In this document: positions 32,941-40,768 of the stretch, piece after piece | How positions within the stretch are numbered: the stretch's first letter is position 1 | Layout of the letters: every line of letters begins with the position of its first letter | Assembly: GCA_944391725.1 (NCBI GenBank) | Contig: CALXUQ010000007.1 | Span: forward strand, 1-42,612 | DNA from: an uncultured Alphaproteobacteria bacterium | GTDB lineage: Bacteria > Pseudomonadota > Alphaproteobacteria > RF32 > CAG-239 | Direction: 5' to 3' | DNA length: 42,612 nucleotides | The notes under the pieces: model-generated | Database searches by the model: none | What the model was told of the DNA's origin: nothing | What the model saw: the letters and a program-made list of their open reading frames with translations, nothing else | Made by a program: the position numbers and the translations under genes

Positions 32941-33666
32941 TTATTTTTTTTCGTCGCACCCAAGATAACGATTCAAAATAGCCGCCATATCCTCATAAGA
33001 AGGCGCACCATAATACATCTCGCGCATATTTTTGCCTACAATCAGGAAAGCCGGAGTTCCCTGGATTTTGAAGTTTTCCATTGCCTGCTGGCGACGGTTT
33101 AAAATCTCTCTGGCTTTGGCATCATCATGCAAACAAGCCTCGGCTTTTTGAGAGTTAAGTCCACTCAGCGCCGCATATTGAGTAATAATTTCTTCGCTTT
33201 TGCGCGAAAGTCCCCACTCGCGTTGTTTCTTAAACAGCAAATCCACAAAAGCAAAATATTGTTTGTCACTCACGCATTCGGCCACCATAGCTGCTTGCAT
33301 TGATTTTGCCTCCAGCGGGAAAGGGATAAAGACCAAACGCACCAAGCCTTTATCAATATAGTTTTTCTTAATTTCGGGCAAAACCTGCAAATGGAAATCG
33401 GCACAATGGAAGCACCCGTAAGAAGAAAATTCATAAATCGCCACCGGAGCCTTGGGGTTGCCCAAAATTTTACCCTGAGGCAGAGCCGCATTTTTATTAA
33501 TTTCGACCGTGTTATCTTCAGCCTGCGCATTTTTCACTAACACCGGTACGCCATCTGGCCCCATCACAAAACCTTTGGCCGAAAGATAGATGCCCGCCGC
33601 AATCAAAAACACGGCCACTCCGGCCACCCAACTGCTGATTGTTCTGATAATTTCTTCAAACTTCAT
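32941..33666 (-). CDS. DsbA-family thiol:disulfide oxidoreductase
   Basis: Exported thioredoxin-fold protein that oxidises or shuffles disulfides in the periplasm. An N-terminal hydrophobic anchor or signal (about residues 10-32) is followed by the thioredoxin domain with the active site CFHC (Cys85-Cys88) and the cis-proline loop GTPAFLIVG. Length is 241. The start at 33666 has AGGTGA about eight bases upstream. The neighbour upstream is a DUF721/DciA gene; the pair DUF721-DsbA is a recurring alphaproteobacterial arrangement, although the usual partners mutY and smc are not here. Confidence 0.9.
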   Translation of the reverse strand: MKFEEIIRTISSWVAGVAVFLIAAGIYLSAKGFVMGPDGVPVLVKNAQAEDNTVEINKNAALPQGKILGNPKAPVAIYEFSSYGCFHCADFHLQVLPEIKKNYIDKGLVRLVFIPFPLEAKSMQAAMVAECVSDKQYFAFVDLLFKKQREWGLSRKSEEIITQYAALSGLNSQKAEACLHDDAKAREILNRRQQAMENFKIQGTPAFLIVGKNMREMYYGAPSYEDMAAILNRYLGCDEKK

Positions 33667-33681
33667 TTTTAACATCACCTA

Positions 33682-34224
33682 TTATTTATTATCTGATTTA
33701 TTGTTTTCGTTGAACACACTGTAACCCAATTTTATTAAAATTTCTTTTAAGTGTTCGTTTTGAACTTCATTAGTGATTTCTTGGATATAATTTTTTTCAT
33801 CATCACTTACAAGCAGTGGCTCATTATTTTTGAGCGGCTTTGGTTTGCGCATATTTTCAAAATCAAACTGAGCATCTTGGCGGATTCTCAAACTGCTCAC
33901 TGCCTTGTATCCGAAATAAGTGTTGATTTTAGCCAGGATTTGGGTTTCGCGATGCTGGAGCTCCAAGGCAAAGGCCCCGCTCGGAACCAAAAGATGGAGC
34001 ACCCCGTCACTACGTTGATTAGCCCGAAAATCAATTTTTTCCGGAAAACAATAATCCGCCAAATCAGAACCGATAATTTCTTCCCAATGGCCCAGCATTT
34101 CCACTTGCATAATTCCGTTATGTCCGAGAATTTTCTGCACCAAAGGACGAATATTTTTGGCCACGGCCAACAAATCGGCATTGGTTCTTTTATCTTCGCT
34201 ATGTTTATCTGTTTTTTGTGTCAT
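33682..34224 (-). CDS. DUF721/DciA family protein
   Basis: DciA-type proteins help load the replicative helicase DnaB in bacteria that lack DnaC. The conserved domain (about residues 15-105) has GHWEEIIGSDLADYCFPEKIDF, then VLHLLVPSGAFALELQHRETQILAKINTYFGYKAVSSLRI, matching the family. The rest is polar and probably disordered. Length is 180 from the ATG at 34224; the frame is open to a TTG at 34242. It lies 15 bases before the DsbA-like gene. Role by family only. Confidence 0.85.
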   Translation of the reverse strand: MTQKTDKHSEDKRTNADLLAVAKNIRPLVQKILGHNGIMQVEMLGHWEEIIGSDLADYCFPEKIDFRANQRSDGVLHLLVPSGAFALELQHRETQILAKINTYFGYKAVSSLRIRQDAQFDFENMRKPKPLKNNEPLLVSDDEKNYIQEITNEVQNEHLKEILIKLGYSVFNENNKSDNK

Positions 34225-34345
34225 GATTACAAGGTTTAACAAACAATTTCGCCTCTGGCAAGAGTATTAACAAGCTATCGTCAAGTTATTGACTATCCGC
34301 CGCAAGCTTGCCATAATCTCAAACAATATTTAAGGAAACAAATCC

Positions 34346-34651
34346 ATGGAAATAGGTTTAATCATCAAGGCCGTTTTAGCGCTGATTTTTGTCTTAGGGC
34401 TGTTGTTTGTGACTGTCTGGGGGCTCAAATATTGCGAGCTCAAAAGCGGCAACAATCGTTTTTTCAACAAGATACGCCAGGCCAAACGCTTGGAGATTAA
34501 GGAAAGCACCCGCGTCGACTTGCGCAATTCTATAGTACTGATTCGTTGTGATGATACCGAACACTTGGTTCTGCTCAGCCCGGGGCACAATCTGTTGCTC
34601 GAAAGCAAAAAAATTTCCGCCCAACCTCAATCTAAGGACCATAAGAAATGA
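34346..34651 (+). CDS. fliO: Flagellar biosynthesis protein FliO
   Basis: Small inner-membrane protein that helps assemble the FliP core of the flagellar export gate. One N-terminal membrane helix (about 6-28) is followed by a cytoplasmic domain with KRLEIKESTRVDLRNSIVLIRCDDTEHLVLLSP, the FliO signature region. Length is 101. AAGGA lies nine bases before the ATG. Its stop overlaps the fliP start (ATGA, 34648-34651). No other flagellar gene is in the window. Confidence 0.88.
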   Translation: MEIGLIIKAVLALIFVLGLLFVTVWGLKYCELKSGNNRFFNKIRQAKRLEIKESTRVDLRNSIVLIRCDDTEHLVLLSPGHNLLLESKKISAQPQSKDHKK

Positions 34652-35391
34652 TGAAAAAGCTCGCTTTGTTTGTCGGAATTACGTTTGCCGCCTGGCTTTT
34701 TTCAACCGATTATGGTTTGGCCCAGACCTTAAGTATTGATGTTGCCAATGAGCCCACCGGCTCTGCCACCGCCCGTATTTTCAACATCATTATGCTGATT
34801 ACGGTTTTATCTTTGGCACCGTCGATTCTGGTAATGATGACCTCGTTTACCCGCATCATTGTAGTTTTTTCCATTACCAGAAGTGCATTATCCACCAACT
34901 CCACCCCGCCTAATATGATACTGATTTCTCTAGCTTTGTTTTTGACTATGTTTATCATGGCGCCGGTATTTCAAAAATCTTGGGACGAAGGTATCAAACC
35001 CATGATAGATGAAAAAATTGAGATAATGGAAGGCTTGGAAAAAGCCACTAACCCGATTAAGGAATTTATGATTAAGAATACACGCGAGAAAGACTTATTG
35101 TTGTTTAGTGATATTTCTCAAGAAGAAAAAGCCGAAAGCATTGAGGAAACTCCGCTCAAAGTAGCCATACCGGCTTTTATGATTAGCGAACTCCGCCGTG
35201 CTTTTGAGATAGGGTTTCTGATATTTATTCCGTTTTTGATTATTGATATGGTGATTGCGTCGATTCTCATGTCCATGGGTATGATGATGCTCCCGCCATC
35301 GGTATTATCTATGCCTTTTAAGATTATCTTCTTTGTTTTGATTGATGGCTGGTACCTGCTCGCCGGCTCTCTGGTCCAAAGTTTCAAATGA
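34648..35391 (+). CDS. fliP: Flagellar biosynthesis protein FliP
   Basis: Core subunit of the flagellar type III export gate. A cleaved-type signal peptide (about 1-25) is followed by the membrane helix with ITVLSLAPSILVMMTSFTRIIVVFS, then the PPNMILISLALFLTMFIMAPVF block and the C-terminal IPFLIIDMVIASILMSMGMMMLPP signature. Length is 247, normal for FliP. It is translationally coupled to fliO. FliQ and FliR, often adjacent, are missing here, so the export-gate genes are dispersed. Confidence 0.95.
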   Translation: MMKKLALFVGITFAAWLFSTDYGLAQTLSIDVANEPTGSATARIFNIIMLITVLSLAPSILVMMTSFTRIIVVFSITRSALSTNSTPPNMILISLALFLTMFIMAPVFQKSWDEGIKPMIDEKIEIMEGLEKATNPIKEFMIKNTREKDLLLFSDISQEEKAESIEETPLKVAIPAFMISELRRAFEIGFLIFIPFLIIDMVIASILMSMGMMMLPPSVLSMPFKIIFFVLIDGWYLLAGSLVQSFK

Positions 35392-35493
35392 GATTACGGC
35401 TTGACTTTTATATAAAAACTGCTAAGTAAGAATAAAAATCGAATTATTAATTATCAATAACATATATTATTAACTTCTAAAATTTTTATAACT

Positions 35494-36201
35494 ATGGACG
35501 ACAAAGAGAAATTAGAACAACATCCCGAAACTCTGTTAAAAGAAAATAAAATCACCTCCAGAGAGTTGGTAGAGATGTCCGAAAAACTCAAAAAACATTA
35601 TCCCGGCTTACCTCACGTCTGTGATTACTATGGCTATGCCGTTGATATCGGATGGTATGCATTTGAAGGGCATCGCTTTTCACCGGATCCTAATGCTTAC
35701 CCCAACCTTCAAGGGGTAGTTGCTTGGCTTAGTCGAAATCTACACGCTGAACCAGGAGAGCAAGGACTGATTATCACTCCCGATAAGATTACTAAACCTT
35801 GGGGTGATTACTGTCCTCCATACAATAGCTTAGATGATGGTAAGCAAAACACATTATCCATGCTCAAAGATGTAAGGAAACGTGCAGAATCAATGAGCTA
35901 TTTTGGCAAAGATTTACCTATCGCCTTATGGTGTGCCAAATATTGCAAAAATGGGGTAAAACCTGGAGAAGGTTTCATGCCGGCAATCCACCAATTAGAA
36001 GCGATTGTTGATAACAGCTACCGCGTCAATGATGCCTTAAAAAGGATTAACGGCGCTTTGATTGGCGGAACCATATGGTCATCCTCCGAAACCGGACAAA
36101 GAGCTTACTGCATAAAAACCGGATGGCTTCGCACCGGTCCGACAATAGAAAGTGAAAGCAAGTGGATCGATTATCATGTCCGCTGCGTTATTGCATTTTA
36201 A
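35494..36201 (+). CDS. DUF1566-like (C-type-lectin-like fold) protein
   Basis: A 235-residue protein with no signal peptide. A helical N-terminus (1-45) precedes the conserved segment GWYAFEGHRFSPDPNAYPNLQ. A lectin-like domain follows with WCAKYCKNGVKPGEGFMPAIHQL (typical sequence is WYLPS..EL), WSSSETGQ, and the ending VRCVIAF. WSSSE with a final VR-V-AF is the signature of DUF1566 or Fib_succ-major-type domains, whose relatives include receptor-binding and diversity-generating-element target proteins. A broken paralogue lies at 25228-25903. It is monocistronic, with a strong terminator, and is followed by the third hairpin cluster. Its function is unknown. Confidence 0.75.
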   Translation: MDDKEKLEQHPETLLKENKITSRELVEMSEKLKKHYPGLPHVCDYYGYAVDIGWYAFEGHRFSPDPNAYPNLQGVVAWLSRNLHAEPGEQGLIITPDKITKPWGDYCPPYNSLDDGKQNTLSMLKDVRKRAESMSYFGKDLPIALWCAKYCKNGVKPGEGFMPAIHQLEAIVDNSYRVNDALKRINGALIGGTIWSSSETGQRAYCIKTGWLRTGPTIESESKWIDYHVRCVIAF

Positions 36202-36207
36202 CCAACA

Positions 36208-36246
36208 AAAAAATACCATTTGCATTCGGCAAATGGTATTTTTTTT
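36208..36246 (+). terminator. Terminator of the DUF1566-like gene
   Basis: Thirteen perfect pairs (AAATACCATTTGC/GCAAATGGTATTT) around a five-base loop, followed by eight T. It begins seven bases after the stop codon. Confidence 0.88.
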
Positions 36247-36261
36247 AAGCTTTAAAGTAAT

Positions 36262-36660
36262 CACAAATTTGCGGCTTATAACGTGAAAAACAAAGCGGTC
36301 AATGCAACAGAGCCAGCAATTTTCTTTCAAGGCAAAGTCAAGTAAAAAGCTCATCCCTCGATTGCGCAAGCAATCGTCAAACCCAAAGAGTCATCCCTCG
36401 TTTTTCAGAGAAAAACGTCCAGGGATCTTCCGATTAAAGAGACAAACTCGAAGACCCCTTGACGACTACTATCGTAGTCGAGGGGTGACATTTATATTGT
36501 ATTAGTCGCCCGCTAGACGAACTTTAAACTTCGGCACGAAAAAAGTTCAAGATTTGCGGCTTATAACGTGAAAAACAAAGCGGTCAAAATCCAGCGTATA
36601 AAGAAATAAATAACTCAACCTCTGGCACTTCTTAAAGGTCGGATAGTGAGGGGAATAATA
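36262..36660. repeat. Mosaic of hairpin-family fragments and short palindromes
   Basis: 36267-36300 is a truncated left arm of the long hairpin (GCGGCTTATAACGTG...AAAGCGGTC). 36351-36432 is the second copy of the double palindrome seen at 627-717. 36454-36490 is a further palindrome (CCCCT-GAC-ACTAC, TATC, GTAGT-GAGGGG). 36499-36592 is a 94-base segment repeated at 36728-36821 with two mismatches; here it continues as a half hairpin. No convincing gene lies in the region. Confidence 0.72.
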
Positions 36661-36727
36661 AGAAACCAGAAAAAATACGACTGAGTGTATAAAGACATAC
36701 ACGATTAGAGTATTTTTTCTGGCTTCT
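36661..36727. repeat. Long hairpin element, copy F (third stem sequence)
   Basis: The perfect 13-pair stem CCAGAAAAAATAC (36666-36678) / GTATTTTTTCTGG (36710-36722) is extended by AGAA/TTCT, with an apical six-pair hairpin GTGTAT/ATACAC around AAAGAC. It has the same layout as copies C, D, E and G but a different stem and apex, with pairing retained. Confidence 0.8.
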
Positions 36728-36886
36728 GTATTAGTCGCCCGCTAGACGAGCTTTAAACTCCGGCACGAAAAAAGTTCAAGATTTGCGGCTTATAACGTGA
36801 AAAACAAAGCGGTCAAAATCCTAGCGTAGATAGACCTACGTGGATTTTGACCGTTCTGCAGTTTTTCGCGCTAGAAGCCCAAATAC
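36728..36886. repeat. Long hairpin element, copy G, with conserved linker
   Basis: The linker GTATTAGTCGCCCGCTAGACG with CTTTAAACT...AGTTCAAG (36728-36784) leads into the 93-base palindrome 36787-36879. That palindrome is almost the same as copy C at 9339-9431, differing mainly in the apical loop. It ends 17 bases from the stop of the beta-barrel gene. Confidence 0.8.
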
Positions 36887-36895
36887 TGAACTTTT

Positions 36896-37504
36896 TTAGA
36901 AGGTGTAACGCAAACCTGCATAGTACTCATGCGCGTTCACATCTGCCTCGTCGATTGAGCCCATATCTAAGTAACGATAACCAAAATCAAGATTGAGGCA
37001 CTTATTGAGGCGGATAGATAAACCACCACCCAAAGACCATGTAAAGTTATTTTCATCCCAATTACGAGGATTACCGCCGGTTGCACGCGTTGTCATGGTC
37101 AAATCGGTATAACCCAAACCACCGCTGATGTAGGGGCTGATGATATAATTTGGCATGAGGTCAATATAGCCATTAACCATATAAGACTTTGCCTCCAAGC
37201 TGGCTTCACGCATTGTACCGGGAAGAGCTCCGGCCACACGCTCCGAATAGTCATCACGATAGGTATATTCTAACTCAGCCCGGAAGTAGCGCCAACGATA
37301 ACCGAATGCACCGCTGACAAACCACACATCATCAAAATCGATAACGGCTTTATCATAAAAGCTGTCTTTTTTAGAGTTCATATTCGGGTTAGTACGTCCG
37401 CCTTTAACTGACAAATAAAGCCCGTCGCGTGCTTCTGCCACACCGGCCGAAACAAAAGATGCCAACACTAGAGCTGATGCCGCCATAAGAAATTTTTTGC
37501 TCAT
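36896..37504 (-). CDS. Outer-membrane beta-barrel protein
   Basis: Small barrel of the OmpA/Opa-like eight-strand class. A signal peptide (MSKKFLMAASALVLASFVSAGVAEA) precedes alternating amphipathic strands such as GLYLSVKGGRTNPNM, YFRAELEYTYRDDY and PYISGGLGYTDLTM. The C-terminal strand YYAGLRYTF ends in phenylalanine, the signal recognised by the BAM complex. The mature length is about 177. The ATG at 37504 has GGAGAT nine bases upstream; the frame is open 20 codons further, but that would precede the signal peptide. It has a good promoter at 37566-37594. Ligand or role is unknown. Confidence 0.88.
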   Translation of the reverse strand: MSKKFLMAASALVLASFVSAGVAEARDGLYLSVKGGRTNPNMNSKKDSFYDKAVIDFDDVWFVSGAFGYRWRYFRAELEYTYRDDYSERVAGALPGTMREASLEAKSYMVNGYIDLMPNYIISPYISGGLGYTDLTMTTRATGGNPRNWDENNFTWSLGGGLSIRLNKCLNLDFGYRYLDMGSIDEADVNAHEYYAGLRYTF

Positions 37505-37565
37505 AAACTTAATCTCCACACTCAGTTTATACAAACATTTTCGTAATTTTTTATAATTTGTCAAA

Positions 37566-37594
37566 TTTATACAATATTTTTTTTAAATAATCAA
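37566..37594 (-). promoter_or_regulatory. Promoter of the beta-barrel gene
   Basis: Minus strand: TTGATT (37589-37594), a 17-base A-rich spacer, then TATAAA (37566-37571). Five of six and five of six matches to the sigma-70 boxes with ideal spacing. Predicted leader is about 55 bases. Confidence 0.6.
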
Positions 37595-37689
37595 GTACAA
37601 TTTTCACAATAAATAAACTTTTGTGCCTAGCATAGCCCACTAATTATTATTAATTTATTAATAAGGGCAGTTATCCACCCCAATAAGGA

Positions 37690-38178
37690 CTATTTTTGAT
37701 TAAAATTGCGCGAATGACGAAAATTATTGTGGCAAATCGCAATTGCCAAAGCATCGGATGCATCATTGTTGACAGGTTTAGCACCGGGCAGGAGCACTTT
37801 AACCATAGTTTCGACCTGATTTTTCTCGGCATGCCCCACTCCGACCACCGCTTTTTTGATTTGATTAGGTTCATATTCGGCCACCGGAATCCCTGCCTGA
37901 GCCGGAGCCAGAATGACCGCACCGCGGGCTTGACCTAGTTTCATTGAGGAGAAAGGATTATTGTTGACAAAAACAATTTCGATTGCGGCCTCATCAGGTT
38001 GGTAACGATTGATAACCTCGCACACCCCCTGATAAAGCTTAGACAATCTGGAAGCCAAATCCAAGCTGGTGTTAGTTTTGATTACCCCATCGGCCACATA
38101 GCGAATGCGGTTATTTTCCACCTCAATCACCCCCCATCCGGTAGATGACAAGCTTGGATCGAGCCCCAAAATTTTCAT
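37690..38178 (-). CDS. ruvC: Holliday junction endonuclease RuvC
   Basis: Resolves Holliday junctions by paired nicks. The four acidic catalytic residues are in place: Asp7 (GLDPSLSSTGW), Glu67 (AIEIVFVNNNP), Asp139 and Asp142 (NNDASDALAIAICH). Length is 162, normal. Its ATG is two bases after the yebC stop, so the two are coupled; yebC-ruvC is a common pair. ruvA and ruvB, which usually follow, are absent, and the next gene downstream is the beta-barrel gene. Confidence 0.96.
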   Translation of the reverse strand: MKILGLDPSLSSTGWGVIEVENNRIRYVADGVIKTNTSLDLASRLSKLYQGVCEVINRYQPDEAAIEIVFVNNNPFSSMKLGQARGAVILAPAQAGIPVAEYEPNQIKKAVVGVGHAEKNQVETMVKVLLPGAKPVNNDASDALAIAICHNNFRHSRNFNQK

Positions 38179-38180
38179 AA

Positions 38181-38933
38181 TTATTCTTCTACTTCCGGCA
38201 ATACGCCATCGGCAAAATCTGCATTATGAATAACGCGTTGCACGTCATCATCATCTTCCAGAGCATCAATAAAGCTCAGGAATTTTTCTGCGGTTTCGGC
38301 ATCGGTGATATCGGTTTTGACCATTGGTTTCCAATCCAAACGAGAAGCCGAAGGAGTGCCGAACTGTTTTTCCAACACTTCGGTCACATTCCCCAAGTCA
38401 TCGGGCAAAGTTTCGATTGAATGAAACTCATCATCAGAAACCACATCATTGGCACCGGCTTCCAAAGCAGCCTCAAAGATTCTATCGGCATCAGCCACGC
38501 TTGCCGGATATTGAATAAAGCCGATACGCTCAAAGTTAAATGCGACCGAGCCGCTTTCGCCCATCACACCGCCGCGTTTACCAAAAATGGTGCGGACATT
38601 ACCGGCAGTACGATTTTTGTTATCGGTCAATGCCTCAACAATAATTGCAACTTTACCGGGGCCAAAGCCTTCGTAACGAACTGCCACATAATCATCACCG
38701 CCGGCCACTTGAGTAGCTTTGGCAATTGCGCGTTCGATATTATCTTTAGGCATACTTTCGGCTCTTGCCGCCTGAATAGCCAAGCGCAAGCGCGGATTTT
38801 TGTCCGGGTCGGGCAGACCGCTTTTAGCCGCCACGGTAATTTCGCGAGCAAGTTTAGCAAAGACTTTAGCTTTTTTGGCATCTTGAGCGCCTTTGCGATA
38901 CATAATATTTTTAAACTGGGAGTGTCCAGACAT
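38181..38933 (-). CDS. yebC: YebC/PmpR family regulator
   Basis: Conserved protein of the YebC family, described as a DNA-binding regulator and, in some members, as a translation factor for proline-rich stretches. The start MSGHSQFKNIMYRKGAQDAKKAKVF, the NIERAIAKA segment and VRYEGFGPGKVAIIVEALTDNKNRTAGNVRTIF are diagnostic. Length is 250. GGAGG lies nine bases before the ATG. It heads the yebC-ruvC unit. Confidence 0.95.
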   Translation of the reverse strand: MSGHSQFKNIMYRKGAQDAKKAKVFAKLAREITVAAKSGLPDPDKNPRLRLAIQAARAESMPKDNIERAIAKATQVAGGDDYVAVRYEGFGPGKVAIIVEALTDNKNRTAGNVRTIFGKRGGVMGESGSVAFNFERIGFIQYPASVADADRIFEAALEAGANDVVSDDEFHSIETLPDDLGNVTEVLEKQFGTPSASRLDWKPMVKTDITDAETAEKFLSFIDALEDDDDVQRVIHNADFADGVLPEVEE

Positions 38934-39024
38934 TACTTACATCCTCCATAAAAGCATAATTCTCTGCATTTTTACTGCAAAATATTTTGAAAATCAAGCC
39001 TGACCGCAATTTTTTTTTATAAGA

Positions 39025-39798
39025 TTAATCTTCCAGCAAAACATATTCTAATTTATGCTTATCGGCATTAAGGACTTTAATTTTAACTCCGTTGATATTA
39101 ACGGTCATACGTGCCAGCGGAAAACTAATATCCTCAAACTCGCCCATATCGGCATCTTGGTATTGGCTATAATCATAAAAAGTAAACATCATTCTATCCA
39201 GATTAACACCTTGATACTTAATATCAAAACCCTTCACCGGTTTAGTTTGTTCGCTACGGGTAACCTTAACCGGTTCCATCCGCAAATTATCCGGGCTCGG
39301 CACAAAAGTTGCCTCAAGTATTGCCAAACGTCCGTTACGAATTTGTCCCATTTCATCATAAAAAGAGCCATCAGGCTTAATCATATACACAAAACTATCA
39401 AGCTCAGACGGGATTAGGCGATATTCCACCCCCTCAATTTGGACCGCACCCAGCACCCGCATTGGTTTTCCGGCCGGAATTTTACCCGGCACCGAGGCAC
39501 TGTTCATAAATCCGTCCACATTAGCTTTGACCAAATTTGTTTCATAATTTTTAATCTGGTAGATTTTGTCACTCACCACCGAATATCCGACATACGCAGT
39601 CAATATTTCATTGCTTTTCACGCTTTTTTCGCTCACATATTCTTCATTGACCAACTCTTCGCCGCTGTTATAAAAAACAATCGGATAAGTACTGAAACTC
39701 TCCACAAAAGTCCGTCTTTCATCCCACCAACTTTTGCCATTGACAAAAGAGCAAGCCGTAAGCAACATCAACAAGCCCAACAATCCGCATTTTTTCAT
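39025..39798 (-). CDS. Putative lipoprotein
   Basis: A 257-residue exported protein of unknown role. The ATG at 39798 gives MKKCGLLGLLMLLTAC, a signal peptide with a lipobox (LTAC, Cys16), and GGTAG lies upstream. The frame is open for 67 further codons, overlapping the divergent prmA, but that part looks non-coding. The body is beta-rich without known motifs; the repeated mention of YRLIPSELDSFVYMIKPDGSFYDE-type strands suggests a soluble domain. It is monocistronic. Confidence 0.75.
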   Translation of the reverse strand: MKKCGLLGLLMLLTACSFVNGKSWWDERRTFVESFSTYPIVFYNSGEELVNEEYVSEKSVKSNEILTAYVGYSVVSDKIYQIKNYETNLVKANVDGFMNSASVPGKIPAGKPMRVLGAVQIEGVEYRLIPSELDSFVYMIKPDGSFYDEMGQIRNGRLAILEATFVPSPDNLRMEPVKVTRSEQTKPVKGFDIKYQGVNLDRMMFTFYDYSQYQDADMGEFEDISFPLARMTVNINGVKIKVLNADKHKLEYVLLED

Positions 39799-39892
39799 AA
39801 ATCTACCCTGTCTACAAAGTTTATTAAGGAATAATTTAATTATTATACTATATTTTCGAGTTAGTAAATAATGATTTAACCATGGGTATAAA

Positions 39893-40768
39893 ATGCACGA
39901 TTCCGGAACCTGTTGGCAAGTTAGCTTTGCCCCGCAATATGAAATTTCCCCGGCCTGGGAAGAATTTTTAGAAGAATATTTTGAAGTTGTATCCGACAAT
40001 TTTAACGATGACGGCTCAGATAATTTGGTTGGCTATCTGCGTCACCCCTTTGATGAAGCCGATTTTCGCCGCCAAGCCGCATCCTTAGGGTTAAGCACCC
40101 CCGAATTTCAGGTTGAGGTTCTCAAAAGCGACAGCTGGCTCAAAGATAATGTCATCCGCTTTGCCCCTTTTGAGGTTGGCGAATTTATGATTTATGGGAT
40201 TCACGAAGAACAACAGCCTCAAACATCTAAACTCCCCTTACGGATTTATGCCGCCACTGCTTTTGGCTCCGAACACCAAACCACCAAATCTTGCCTTTTG
40301 GCCTTGTGCGATTTGTATCACCAAAACATTCCTCACCGGCAAATTTTAGATGTCGGTTGCGGCTCAGGCATTTTGTCTTTGGGGGCAGCCAAACTTTGGG
40401 GCAAGAGCACGCATATCACCGCAGTAGATATTGATGACGAGGCCGTTATTGTCACTCGTCAGAACGCCGAAGACAATCAGCTAGACCACATTATCACGGC
40501 GGCAATCAGTAATGGCTATCAATCAGAAATTGTCAAAGCTAATGCTCCCTATGACCTAATATTAGCCAATATTTTGGCTCGTCCCTTAATTGAGATGGCA
40601 CCGGACTTAAGCCAACACCTGCACCCCGGCGGATATGCCATACTTTCAGGTTTCATCAAAGAGCAAGAAGATTGGGTAATTGATGCTCATAAACAACAAG
40701 GACTGGAATTAGTCAAAATGTATGAAATGGATAACTGGCGCGCCGCGCTGATGGAGAAAAAAGCATGA
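39893..40768 (+). CDS. prmA: Ribosomal protein L11 methyltransferase
   Basis: SAM-dependent enzyme that methylates ribosomal protein L11. The SAM-binding motif ILDVGCGSGILSLGAAKLWG starts near residue 150, with the acidic TAVDIDDEAV strand after it and the NxLARPL motif (DLILANILARPLIEMAP) that identifies PrmA. The N-terminal substrate-recognition domain is shorter and more divergent than in E. coli, as in other alphaproteobacteria. Length is 291. The ribosome site is weak. Its stop overlaps the aminopeptidase start (ATGA, 40765-40768). Confidence 0.92.
   Translation: MHDSGTCWQVSFAPQYEISPAWEEFLEEYFEVVSDNFNDDGSDNLVGYLRHPFDEADFRRQAASLGLSTPEFQVEVLKSDSWLKDNVIRFAPFEVGEFMIYGIHEEQQPQTSKLPLRIYAATAFGSEHQTTKSCLLALCDLYHQNIPHRQILDVGCGSGILSLGAAKLWGKSTHITAVDIDDEAVIVTRQNAEDNQLDHIITAAISNGYQSEIVKANAPYDLILANILARPLIEMAPDLSQHLHPGGYAILSGFIKEQEDWVIDAHKQQGLELVKMYEMDNWRAALMEKKA

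Noticed and set aside
35494-36201. Diversity-generating retroelement target with a variable repeat
   Set aside because: The fold family fits, but the 3' end is not rich in AAC/AAT codons and no reverse transcriptase or template repeat is seen in the window.
36302-36505. 67-residue ORF in the repeat cluster
   Set aside because: It runs through palindromic repeats that recur elsewhere without an open frame, has no ribosome site and a composition set by the repeats.
36499-36886. Integron attC sites with gene cassettes
   Set aside because: The hairpins lack the RYYYAAC and GTTRRRY core sites, carry no unpaired-base pattern I can match to attC, and no integrase is in the window.
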